Assembly (NCBI GenBank): GCA_020024515.1 | Contig: JAHHTR010000061.1 | Span: 1 to 12,353, forward strand | Source of the DNA: Angelakisella sp. | GTDB taxonomy: Bacteria; Bacillota; Clostridia; Oscillospirales; Ruminococcaceae | DNA: 12,353 nt | Direction of reading: 5' to 3' | Shown here: positions 1 through 6,985 of the stretch, one piece after another | How positions within the stretch are numbered: position 1 is the first letter of the stretch | How the letters are laid out: every line of letters starts with the position of its first letter | Made by a program: the position numbers and the translations under genes | The notes under the pieces: model-generated | Told to the model about the DNA's origin: nothing | Seen by the model: only the letters and a program-made list of their open reading frames with translations | Databases searched by the model: none

Positions 1-335
1 TGCTTCATTACATTTTTAATATATTGATTTGGATTTTCCATTTCTGCAATATCGCCAAAAAATAGCATATTTATATCTTTTTCATTCTTATTTGCTTTAT
101 TATTTTTCAACTTATTTAAATTAGGCAAAAATGAAAGCAAGCATATAATACTTGATAAAATATTTAAAAATACTATTACAATAAATATTTTCGGATTAGT
201 CTTATGTAATCCCTTAAACATAGTCAACATTGCTATATTAAATGCTAATAATGCCGCGTTTTTACCCTCAGCAAAAGAAAGCCACATATTAGTAGTATCT
301 AACTGCTTTTGTAAATAATCTTTTATATCTTTCAT
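1..335 (-). CDS. pycTM: Pycsar effector PycTM-family membrane protein (5' part, cut by window edge)
   Basis: Partial gene of 111 codons running off the left edge, too short for automatic ORF calling. The translation begins MKDIKDYLQKQLDTTNMW and has an amphipathic N-terminal helix with a WLSFAEGKNAALL motif (residues 18-30). A membrane segment follows at about 28-40, a second at about 49-71, then a charged linker and the FFGDIAEMENPNQY segment at 92-105. This order (W..AE.K, two membrane helices, F-F-G-D-I) is that of the PycTM/DUF5706 effectors of Pycsar systems. Known family role: binding a cyclic pyrimidine nucleotide and damaging the inner membrane to abort infection. The ATG overlaps the cyclase stop codon as ATGA, and AGAGGAG lies 8 bases upstream, so it is coupled to the cyclase. 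The C-terminus is not visible, so integrity cannot be judged. Confidence 0.85.
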   Translation of the reverse strand, partial: MKDIKDYLQKQLDTTNMWLSFAEGKNAALLAFNIAMLTMFKGLHKTNPKIFIVIVFLNILSSIICLLSFLPNLNKLKNNKANKNEKDINMLFFGDIAEMENPNQYIKNVMK

Positions 336-1870
336 ATTAATAACTCCTCTTTTTCAAAATATTTATTGAAATTATTAAATACATCATTTGCTGTTACATG
401 AAAATCATTTACAGCTTCTTCAGGTAATATTTGATTTAATTCTTCCTGTGAAACTAATTTTATTTCTGTATGTGAATTATTGGGTCTAAAAGTTTGTTCT
501 ATATTTTTATTTAAAATTTTTGCGATAAATATAATACCTTTTTTTACCATATATGAATTTTCCAACTCATAGACTGCAATTGGTATAGGTTGTTTGTCTT
601 GTCTAGCATTATCTAAACACAATTCAATATCTATCCCAAAATTATTTTTATAATAGTCTATTACTGTAGTTTTTAGAGAAGTTGTACCATTAGCCTTAGC
701 ACATCCAAATTCCCACCTATGCAAATTACTACTATGTTCTGAGCCACGTTTTATTATCAAAAGCTTTCTATCTGTTACATTACAACAAACTACCACACAA
801 TGTAATTTTAATGGTCCATAATTTATATTATTATTTTGTCTTGTAATATCGTTTTTACATAGTGATTCTAGATAATTAATTTTTTGTTCTATATTTCTGT
901 CACTAGCTATTTTTTTTAAAGCGTACTCACTTTCATACATTTTAGGAGTTAAGGTACAATATTTATTTTTTTCGTTTCCTTGTCGATTAAAATAATTTTT
1001 TACAAAAATATTGTTTTCTATATCATTATAATAAAAACTGTCTCTAAATCCATTTTCTTCCGATTTACCTAGAAGTTCTTTTTGACACTGCGTCACTATA
1101 TTGCCATCATAGTACCATATAACTGGGTATAATTCGTCATTCCAAACACCTTTTAATTTTGTATAATCAATAAGATATAAATTGTTTGTTTTTTTATATT
1201 TCATCAATAAATATGCTAGTTCAAAACTGACTGCCAATCTTTTTGATTGAGTATATCCTTTAACTCTAAATCCAGCATCAATATCTTTTCCAACAAAATC
1301 TCTTATCGGATTATCATTTGTATTGGATATATAATCGCAATATGTATTATCATAAGGTGATTCTATTTTTTTATTTATTGCAGCTATCCATGCAGTGGAT
1401 TTAATAGAAAGTATATCCTGTGTTTTTAAATTGAATATATCATTACATTGTATACTTTGATCTTCTATTATATCATAAAAATTTGAATTTTTTAGCGATA
1501 TAGTAATGTATTGAGTTATTTCAAAAATTGCATCTACTGCTTTTGTAATTTCATTTTTATTATTTATTGGTAAAATAAAAACTATTTCATCACCTATTAC
1601 TCTCCATAGAAAGCAAGTATTTAATTCTTGTATTCTATTAACTAATTTAAGAATATAATTTAATAATTCTTTTAAAATTATTGGCCAATTACCTGTAAGT
1701 GTTTTATATTTTGTTGAATTTACAATATCAAAAGAGAAGAACAAATTTAATTCTGCTTTGCTTCGTTCTTCTCTATCATTATCTACAGTATCAGATGTCA
1801 TTTCATTTTTTATTTCATCAGGTATCTTTAAATCTCCAAGTATTAAATTTTTTTCATTCGTCAAGTCCAT
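332..1870 (-). CDS. pycC: Class III nucleotide cyclase fused to a degenerate Nudix domain (Pycsar-type cyclase)
   Basis: 512 aa. Residues 43-225 form a class III cyclase domain: FFSFDIVNST supplies metal Asp48, WRVIGDEIVF supplies Asp94, and GKDIDAGFRVKGYTQSKRL (194-212) matches the region common to Pycsar-associated cyclases. Arg90 sits where adenylate cyclases usually carry the purine-reading Lys, consistent with a non-purine substrate, but the product (cCMP or cUMP) cannot be decided here. Residues about 353-485 align with a Nudix fold: WEFGCAK...SLK...NNFGID follows the usual WEFPGGK...SLEEA...EETGID. The catalytic box is lost, with Thr397, Asp405, Tyr406, Asn409 and Asn410 at the E, R, E, E, E positions. 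That suggests a ligand sensor rather than a hydrolase. The start ATG shares a base with the upstream stop (TAATG). Its SD is weak (GGGG), so translation probably depends on the preceding gene. Next gene is PycTM, which supports the defence role. Confidence 0.85.
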   Translation of the reverse strand: MDLTNEKNLILGDLKIPDEIKNEMTSDTVDNDREERSKAELNLFFSFDIVNSTKYKTLTGNWPIILKELLNYILKLVNRIQELNTCFLWRVIGDEIVFILPINNKNEITKAVDAIFEITQYITISLKNSNFYDIIEDQSIQCNDIFNLKTQDILSIKSTAWIAAINKKIESPYDNTYCDYISNTNDNPIRDFVGKDIDAGFRVKGYTQSKRLAVSFELAYLLMKYKKTNNLYLIDYTKLKGVWNDELYPVIWYYDGNIVTQCQKELLGKSEENGFRDSFYYNDIENNIFVKNYFNRQGNEKNKYCTLTPKMYESEYALKKIASDRNIEQKINYLESLCKNDITRQNNNINYGPLKLHCVVVCCNVTDRKLLIIKRGSEHSSNLHRWEFGCAKANGTTSLKTTVIDYYKNNFGIDIELCLDNARQDKQPIPIAVYELENSYMVKKGIIFIAKILNKNIEQTFRPNNSHTEIKLVSQEELNQILPEEAVNDFHVTANDVFNNFNKYFEKEELLI

Positions 1871-2385
1871 TAGATGTACCCCAAAAATTTTCCTCTATTT
1901 TTTGCTGCAGAAACTGATACATGAAAATATCTTGCTACTTCATCAATATCGACTGTTAGACCATTTGTATTTTCATCAAGAACTTCTTTATACTTATCTC
2001 TAGGCATTAGTAATGCAGCAGCAAACTCATTCGCTTGATATTCCTGCTCAGAAGATCCAAAACGCCTATATACATAATTTTGGTTTTCCCATATTTGTTT
2101 ATCAGTCCTAAATCCCATATGCAAAAAAAGATGTCCCAATTCATGCGCAATAGTAAATGTTTTTCTTTGATTACTTTGATATCTTGAAATTGCTATGACA
2201 AAATTATTAGTTTCTTCTTTGCTTATAGTTCCATCATATAAGTCATCAAAGCCTATTTTCTCTTCTATTCTGCCACCAATTTTTGTAACGACATCAAATA
2301 TATTTTCAATTGGAATAGTTATACCATATACTTCTATTACCTTTTCAGCTAAATCATTAATATACCTTCTAGTTATATCGTTCAT
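1870..2385 (-). CDS. ImmA/IrrE-family zinc metallopeptidase
   Basis: 171 aa from the ATG at 2385. That start has AAGGGGA about 7 bases upstream and is preferred over an in-frame ATG at 2406, which would add MYERGII and lacks a good SD. The zinc motif HELGH lies within TFTIAHELGHLFLHM (about residues 77-91). The third ligand is the Glu of EYQANEFAAALLMP, the usual second motif of this family. Known relatives (ImmA, IrrE, CapP) cleave HTH repressors and so switch on mobile elements, DNA-damage responses or CBASS operons. Here it is the first gene of an operon with a Pycsar-type cyclase and PycTM effector. No HTH repressor lies beside it, so its substrate is unknown. Derepressing or licensing the defence operon is an inference from CapP. 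Confidence 0.9.
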   Translation of the reverse strand: MNDITRRYINDLAEKVIEVYGITIPIENIFDVVTKIGGRIEEKIGFDDLYDGTISKEETNNFVIAISRYQSNQRKTFTIAHELGHLFLHMGFRTDKQIWENQNYVYRRFGSSEQEYQANEFAAALLMPRDKYKEVLDENTNGLTVDIDEVARYFHVSVSAAKNRGKFLGYI

Positions 2386-2521
2386 AATTATTCCCCTTTC
2401 ATACATTCTCTATAATCATTATCTCTTTTAAATATTATGAATCAAATCTTATACTTATTATACATTTTAAAAATTAAAATATTGGTATATAATGACACGC
2501 TAAAAACAACTTTCCAAGTTA

Positions 2522-2550
2522 AGTATAACATATGTTATTGTGAAATTCCA
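2522..2550 (-). promoter_or_regulatory. Candidate promoter of the Pycsar-like operon
   Basis: Reading the minus strand, TATACT (2527-2522) is a good -10. TGGAAT (2550-2545) lies 17 bases upstream as a poor -35. The weak -35 and the dyads overlapping both elements suggest regulated rather than constitutive expression. Transcription would start near 2515, giving a leader of about 130 bases before the peptidase ATG. Confidence 0.4.
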
Positions 2551-2590
2551 CTAAAATTTTGTGGAATAATCTTATTTTGTGATTTTCCAC
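2525..2590. promoter_or_regulatory. Operator-like dyads and repeats upstream of the defence operon
   Basis: ATAACATATGTTAT (2525-2538) is a perfect 14 bp palindrome overlapping the candidate -10. ATTCCAC (2545-2551) and GTGGAAT (2561-2567) form a perfect inverted pair around 9 bases. TTGTGAAATTCCAC (2538-2551) recurs as TTGTGATTTTCCAC (2577-2590) with two mismatches. The GTGGAA core therefore occurs three times in 46 bases. Density and placement fit binding sites for a repressor or activator of the downstream genes. No binding protein is identified. Confidence 0.45.
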
Positions 2591-2595
2591 ATAAA

Positions 2596-2907
2596 TTATG
2601 TTAATTTTTGTTTATTTTCACAATTCAATTCAATACTCTTTGCTATACTTTGACAGTATCGCTCCTTATATCTAAAAAATGTTTTCTCTGATATGTTTAA
2701 ATCATATATACGTATAAGATACAAAGCGGAATATTTTTTGCGGTTAATAATATTAAGTTGTAGTGCGTGTATGAATCTGTTTCTTTGTTCCTGTGTTGTG
2801 TATAAAGAATTTGCTATATTGTCGCAATCCTTTAATTTTTCTTTTTGTTGTCCGCTTTCCAATATTCCGCTTACTATTTTTACTGCCCAATTTGGTATTC
2901 TTTTCAA
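2596..2907 (-). CDS. Small phage protein, candidate ArpU/RinA-like late regulator
   Basis: 103 aa starting with TTG; GGGAGG lies 7 bases upstream. The C-terminal half (DLNISEKTFFRYKERYCQSIAKSI, about residues 69-92, where the ISEKTFFRYK element sits) looks like the sigma-region-4/HTH end of phage late-gene regulators such as ArpU and RinA, which usually close the early operon in Firmicutes prophages. The position after the DUF1064 gene fits that role. No diagnostic catalytic motif is present and similarity is judged by eye, so the product is tentative. The next gene downstream on this strand is the separately promoted peptidase operon, which sits where terminase genes would be expected. Confidence 0.5.
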   Translation of the reverse strand: MKRIPNWAVKIVSGILESGQQKEKLKDCDNIANSLYTTQEQRNRFIHALQLNIINRKKYSALYLIRIYDLNISEKTFFRYKERYCQSIAKSIELNCENKQKLT

Positions 2908-2932
2908 TATACTACCTCCCTTAATACTTTCA

Positions 2933-2965
2933 CCCTCACCGTATTATCAGTGAGGGCTATTTTTT
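2933..2965 (+). terminator. Terminator-like hairpin between the DUF1064 and regulator genes
   Basis: CCCTCACCG (2933-2941) pairs with CAGTGAGGG (2948-2956) with one mismatch and a 6-base loop. CTATTTTTT follows on the plus strand, so it reads as an intrinsic terminator for plus-strand transcription. The T-tract overlaps the stop of the minus-strand DUF1064 gene. On the minus strand there is no following U-tract, so the early operon should read through. No plus-strand gene or clear promoter was found that it would terminate. Confidence 0.45.
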
Positions 2966-3350
2966 ATACCTCCGTTATAAGATATCCTTTTTCGGCCATT
3001 AATCTTTTTTTAAGCTTATATACCGGAGTTTTAACTCCTTTGACATCTTCTATAATCTGTCGCTTTTTCTCAATATCAAAATATACGAAGTCAGCTATGT
3101 ATTTGACAGCACTTCCGTTTTTATTTTTATCTATCAAAGTAAACGGCACTTGTATTTGCAGTTCTCTAATCATTCCGGAACGTTGGAGCATTTCAAGATA
3201 TCTGTATCTGTCTCTTTCCTTTTTGCTGTCAAAAGTAATACCTGCATATTCCGCTTTTTGATTTTTATATTTGTTTTGCTTTTGAGAGTTACTTATATTT
3301 TCTAATGCTCTAAATTCTTCAATATTAAGACTTGTTATTTTATTTGACAT
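2964..3350 (-). CDS. DUF1064 phage protein with PD-(D/E)XK nuclease-like fold
   Basis: 128 aa. The sequence follows the DUF1064 pattern: KYKNQKAEYAGITFDSKKER (27-46), then QVPFTLI, then YIADFVYFD (84-92), then IIEDVKGVKTPVYKLKKRL (99-117). Glu45, Asp87, Glu101 and Lys104 match the E...D...ExK arrangement of RecU/restriction-endonuclease-fold enzymes. Members are common in the replication and recombination segment of Firmicutes phages. A junction-resolving or endonuclease role is inferred from the fold; the precise substrate is not known to me. GGGAG sits 8 bases before the ATG. The ATG and the stop of the upstream Sm-like gene are one base apart, so the two are coupled. Confidence 0.85.
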   Translation of the reverse strand: MSNKITSLNIEEFRALENISNSQKQNKYKNQKAEYAGITFDSKKERDRYRYLEMLQRSGMIRELQIQVPFTLIDKNKNGSAVKYIADFVYFDIEKKRQIIEDVKGVKTPVYKLKKRLMAEKGYLITEV

Positions 3351-3351
3351 A

Positions 3352-3567
3352 TCATATCTCCCTTTTTAATTTTTTAACATGTGAACATCTAAATAAACAC
3401 GACTGAGGATTGATTAAGAAGTATCTTTTCTGAGGTAAATACAAATTAGGCTCGTTTTTAAACTGTTCTTCGCCTGTTTTATGTAGTTCGCCTTGTATGA
3501 TTTCATTATCAAAAAGTGTAATTTGTACTTTTTTACCTAAATATTTTTCGAAGTCACTTCTTTTCAT
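3352..3567 (-). CDS. Small Sm-like (LSm fold) phage protein
   Basis: 71 aa from the ATG at 3567, which has AGGTGG about 5 bases upstream. An in-frame GTG at 3576 would add three residues but overlaps that SD. MKRSDFEKYLGKKVQITLFDNEIIQGELHK is the short helix plus first strands of an Sm-like barrel, and the pattern G-K-x-V-x-I-T-L-F-D followed by G-E-L is recurrent in small clostridial phage proteins. Two Cys at the end (SCLFRCSH) might bind metal. RNA binding is the family tendency but has not been shown for such phage members. It lies between the Cys-rich mini-protein and DUF1064 in the early operon. Confidence 0.6.
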   Translation of the reverse strand: MKRSDFEKYLGKKVQITLFDNEIIQGELHKTGEEQFKNEPNLYLPQKRYFLINPQSCLFRCSHVKKLKREI

Positions 3568-3576
3568 TATTTCCAC

Positions 3577-3759
3577 CTATCCTTCTATTTCATCATCTAA
3601 CAAATTATCTGTTTCATTCTCTGCTGTACAATAACCACATAATCCAACTACACCCAAATAATTCCCACCATTTGTATCCATACAAAAATCAATAACGTTT
3701 CCCTCGCTGTCTGTTAAGCTCTTGCAATATTCACAATCACTACACTCTCTTATAGCCAT
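3577..3759 (-). CDS. Cys-rich zinc-ribbon-like mini-protein
   Basis: 60 aa from the ATG at 3759, chosen because AAGGAG lies 6-7 bases upstream. The longer frame beginning at 3804 would run through the GC-rich hairpin element and has no SD. Two CxxC-type clusters are visible: ECSDCEYC (residues 5-12), then FC in the middle and LCGYC (about 40-44), followed by an acidic tail. This is typical of a small zinc-binding fold. No function can be assigned. It is co-transcribed with the DUF3102 gene upstream and the Sm-like gene downstream. Confidence 0.65.
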   Translation of the reverse strand: MAIRECSDCEYCKSLTDSEGNVIDFCMDTNGGNYLGVVGLCGYCTAENETDNLLDDEIEG

Positions 3760-3778
3760 TTTCAATCTCCTTTTTAAG

Positions 3779-3843
3779 CCTACACGGTAGGGCGAGCATA
3801 GCATCCGCCTATACAGCGGACGCAGCTCGGCGGGAGAACCCGC
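3779..3843 (-). other. GC-rich triple-hairpin leader element, possible structured RNA
   Basis: A GC-rich block in an AT-rich genome, between the DUF3102 stop and the mini-protein SD. It contains three consecutive hairpins: CCTAC/GTAGG (3779-3783/3787-3791); a two-part stem CGAGC/GCTCG (3793-3797/3825-3829) enclosing TCCGC/GCGGA (3804-3808/3816-3820); and GCGGG/CCCGC (3830-3834/3839-3843) with a 4-base loop. There is no U-tract on either side, so it is not a standard terminator. It could be an mRNA-processing or stability element, a cis-regulatory leader, or a small palindromic repeat. Confidence 0.5.
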
Positions 3844-3867
3844 GCCCCTTTTAATATTGCAACTGCA

Positions 3868-4908
3868 TTAAATTTCATTAATCTGTTTCACAAATGCGTC
3901 CGCATAATTAAGCAGAGCGCTTTTGAGCATATCCGCTGACTTTTGGTCTTTGTCTTTCAACTCAACCAATAAAAAACATATTCTATTGACAGTGTTTTGC
4001 AAATCAAGGAACTTCTCTTTTATCTTGTCACTTTCCGCAGTATTGATAACAGTTGCAGCCTTGCGTAACTTTTCGCTTTCTTCTGCAGTCTTCTTTGCCT
4101 GTTCCTGCGCTTTCAAAAGCTCCTGTTCCGCTTTTTCTTTTGCGTTTTGTATATCGGCAAGCTGTTGTTTTATATCTGCAACTTCATTTTCGGTTTTCTT
4201 TTTTAAACCTGCGACAATCTTTTCTTTTTCTTCCGTAAATTCTTTTTTCATCTGTCCTGTAATTTCCGCTTTTACCTGTTCAATATTTGCAAGTTCATCA
4301 ACAGATACTTGTTGTGCCTGCATTTCAAGGTCGTTGATTTGCCTTTGTAATTCTTTGGTCTGTTGTTCCAAAGCATTAACCGCATTTTCCTTGACTTGTA
4401 TCAAGCCTTGTAGGCGGTCTCGGTCTTTTTCGATATTTTCTTTTTCTGAAAGCTCGCTGTCCTTGTCCTCGATAATTTTTGTCTTTTCAGCAATAATCTT
4501 TTTAAGTTCCGCAATCGTGGTGCTTTCCATATCATTTTCACTGACTATATCTTCTCGGACCTCATCAGATACGGCAGTCAATTCCACAAGCTGGGAAAAG
4601 TTCAAATTTGCATACATCTGCGAATTTGCCACTTTGCCGAATTGTATCTGCTCATCATTATATGTCTTATAAACATTGATATAGTTAGTCGCTTGTCGCT
4701 GACTGTAATTAAGCTTTGTCTTACAGTAGTTCTCCCAGTTGCCGTGTCCGACCATATCTTTTGCTTCAATGAGCCTTTTGCCAATCTCGACTGATTTTTC
4801 AAGGATTAATGGCTTTGCCAAATCCACAATGGCTTGTATCGCTTTTTGATAACTTACTATTTCATTTGTGATAATGTCTATATTTCGACTTTGTGTTATT
4901 TCATTCAT
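3868..4908 (-). CDS. DUF3102 coiled-coil phage protein
   Basis: 346 aa. Residues about 15-120 match DUF3102: VEIGKRLIEAKDMVGHGNWENYC (40-62 region), then LNYSQRQATNYINVYK, then NSQMYANLNFSQLVELTAV. The rest up to about residue 290 is a long heptad-rich, Lys/Glu/Gln-rich coiled coil, and the C-terminal about 50 residues are helical without motif. The family is frequent in clostridial phages and conjugative elements. The DUF3102 region resembles ParB/KorB-type DNA-binding helices, but a partition or replication role is only inference. AAAGGAG lies within the 3' end of the PcfJ-like gene, whose stop is 3 bases from this ATG, so they are translationally linked. Confidence 0.85.
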   Translation of the reverse strand: MNEITQSRNIDIITNEIVSYQKAIQAIVDLAKPLILEKSVEIGKRLIEAKDMVGHGNWENYCKTKLNYSQRQATNYINVYKTYNDEQIQFGKVANSQMYANLNFSQLVELTAVSDEVREDIVSENDMESTTIAELKKIIAEKTKIIEDKDSELSEKENIEKDRDRLQGLIQVKENAVNALEQQTKELQRQINDLEMQAQQVSVDELANIEQVKAEITGQMKKEFTEEKEKIVAGLKKKTENEVADIKQQLADIQNAKEKAEQELLKAQEQAKKTAEESEKLRKAATVINTAESDKIKEKFLDLQNTVNRICFLLVELKDKDQKSADMLKSALLNYADAFVKQINEI

Positions 4909-4911
4909 TGT

Positions 4912-6972
4912 TTATGCTCCTTTTCTCTTTTCCGCTTTATGCAATTTTTTTAATTTCCATTTCTCGACAAACTTTGTTACTTCAATTGGGGGGAGTTGGT
5001 TGTGTTTTGTCCGTACCTGCACAATATCATTTGTATGTGGATTAAGCTCCAATGTTACAAATGGGGTATCTGATTTATTAGCCTGACGCACAAAAAATAT
5101 TATAGAGTTTTCTTCCGCCATATCTTCTGCATATCTGCCTACACAGTGATGTAATGTCTGTCCCTCGTTAATCAGTTCTGCTGACGATGTAGCGACCTTA
5201 ATTATAAAATCTCTGCTTTTATACTCTAACTTTTTATATTTTTGACTAATTTCTTTTATTTCTTTATCCAATATTTTTGATTTTTCTGTCTTAATCGCTG
5301 CTATTGTTGACTGATGAGCATTGTACAGATTGTTGGGATACAGTATAAAATCATTTTTAAGATTATATCCTAATCTCTCACAGTCCTTTAAATAATCTTT
5401 ATATGTTTGCAAAACCTCATACACATATTCTTTCCTTTTTTTGTTTTCCCCATTAGATGTATATATATCTTTTAATGGCATTACATCAACCTGTTTTATC
5501 AGATATTCTATAAGTTTTTTAAACTTAACATATTTAATTACCTTTTGTAATTCAACAGAACGCCTATACATCTCATATTTTTCGGAAAGTTCCATATTTC
5601 CGTGAGTATTTTGATTTACACTCTTTAAAATCCTATATATTAAAAGCTGATCTGCCCTCACATTAATATTTATAAAATAACGTATCTCCGGCATTGTCAG
5701 ATTGCAAAGGCTCTCCTTTATATTTTTTGCATTTAAAGATAATGTTTGATAATTACAAGGTTCAGACTCTATGGTATTCCAACCGGTATATATGGCATTA
5801 ATCCTACTTTTAGTTAAATTCCATAGTTTATGTTTACTCAAATGTTCAATACTTTTGTCTTTTTGTATTGCCTGCAAAGTTCTTTCTATATTGATATTTT
5901 TACAATTATTGCAAATATTTGCTAATGGAATATACTTATACTCTGTATCGTTAAATAGTTTTTTAAGATTGTCAGGATAGACATAACCGGAAATATATGA
6001 AATACCATACCTACTGAAACATCTATGCCAATTATAACCATTATTATATTTGTTGATAAATTCATATTCACTTGATATATATACTGGCTCTGATATTTTT
6101 TCGTGGAAACATCTAAAACATTCCTCTAATTTGAGAGTTATTTTCCATTTATAGTCAATAGTCAACATACTGTGAAAATACCTAACCACAAAGCCCCCCT
6201 GTTTAAACTTTTGACATAACTGAACATCTTTTGTGTAAGTTTTCTCTTTATGCCGGCAAAGTGTATATTTTGATATATACGTCATTGCCCTTTTACAGTG
6301 AGGACAAACACACTCCGCATAGTTTCTCGGCTTTGTTACCTTTACAGTATTGCCACATCGGGTACAATAGGCAGTGGTTTCCGCTTTTCTGTTATAATCA
6401 TATATTAACAGATGATTGTTGCTGTAAGCATCTTTAATTATTCTATCTTCAAAATTCTTTGGAACATTGCGTATCATCAGCATTTTATCATCTGTACTCT
6501 TTCGGATTTTTTCTCTTTCCGCATCACATTTAATATGTCTTATATCCGCTTGCAAATTTCCCAAATTTTGTAAGCATATATATCCTTCATTATACATAAA
6601 CATAGATTTATGCTTTTCTTCTATCCATTTCTTAGCTGTTTCAATGCTTTGTTCATCAGTGCTATATATGTGACCATAAAAATGACACATTGAATTTATC
6701 GTACTGTTTGTGGGAATATTATCATTTCTATCAGTACGTTGGCCAAGCACACGTGTATCTGTCTGCCACGTTCTGAATATAGGTTTCCCAATATAATCAA
6801 ATACAGTCACTTCAAGTAATTCTTCCCTGTAAAACTCAATTTTTCTGACAGAGTATAAAAAGTTTTCTCTTTCATATACTCTCCCCCACTTTGACGTTAC
6901 TTCTGTGTATTGCTCCACTTTTATATCCGGCGCAGGCGCAAAGGGGAGAGCATAAAGTTCTTTCAGTTTCAC
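4912..6972 (-). CDS. PcfJ-like domain protein
   Basis: 686 aa from a GTG start with AGGGG about 9 bases upstream (an overlapping ATG two bases earlier stops at once). The N-terminal third is uncharacterised. A zinc-ribbon with CTRCG (203-207) and CVCPHC (221-226) follows. The C-terminal region from about 581 has the PcfJ signature: INEGQTLHHCVGRYAED (601-617), then IIFFVRQANKSDTPFVTLEL, then IVQVRTKHNQLPP. PcfJ is named from conjugative plasmid pCF10, and such proteins are widespread in Firmicutes phages and ICEs next to PcfK-like genes, as here. The His-His-Cys core suggests a metal or catalytic site. The biochemical role is unknown. Confidence 0.85.
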   Translation of the reverse strand: MKLKELYALPFAPAPDIKVEQYTEVTSKWGRVYERENFLYSVRKIEFYREELLEVTVFDYIGKPIFRTWQTDTRVLGQRTDRNDNIPTNSTINSMCHFYGHIYSTDEQSIETAKKWIEEKHKSMFMYNEGYICLQNLGNLQADIRHIKCDAEREKIRKSTDDKMLMIRNVPKNFEDRIIKDAYSNNHLLIYDYNRKAETTAYCTRCGNTVKVTKPRNYAECVCPHCKRAMTYISKYTLCRHKEKTYTKDVQLCQKFKQGGFVVRYFHSMLTIDYKWKITLKLEECFRCFHEKISEPVYISSEYEFINKYNNGYNWHRCFSRYGISYISGYVYPDNLKKLFNDTEYKYIPLANICNNCKNINIERTLQAIQKDKSIEHLSKHKLWNLTKSRINAIYTGWNTIESEPCNYQTLSLNAKNIKESLCNLTMPEIRYFININVRADQLLIYRILKSVNQNTHGNMELSEKYEMYRRSVELQKVIKYVKFKKLIEYLIKQVDVMPLKDIYTSNGENKKRKEYVYEVLQTYKDYLKDCERLGYNLKNDFILYPNNLYNAHQSTIAAIKTEKSKILDKEIKEISQKYKKLEYKSRDFIIKVATSSAELINEGQTLHHCVGRYAEDMAEENSIIFFVRQANKSDTPFVTLELNPHTNDIVQVRTKHNQLPPIEVTKFVEKWKLKKLHKAEKRKGA

Positions 6973-6985
6973 ATTTATTCACCCC

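Noticed and set aside
2545..2567. Inverted pair ATTCCAC/GTGGAAT as terminator of the early operon
   Set aside because: The stem is weak and AT-flanked, with no U-tract after it on the minus strand. An operator role fits better.
2845..3261. A 138-codon plus-strand open frame
   Set aside because: It is antisense to the DUF1064 gene, has no SD and crosses the terminator-like hairpin. The minus-strand frame has clear family motifs.
3923..4672. A 249-codon plus-strand open frame
   Set aside because: It is antisense to the DUF3102 coiled-coil gene. Its Ser/Phe/Cys-rich low-complexity translation is what the complement of a Lys/Glu/Gln-rich coiled coil gives, and it lacks an SD.
4602..4802. A 66-codon minus-strand frame inside DUF3102
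   Set aside because: It is an alternative frame within a well supported gene, with no SD of its own.
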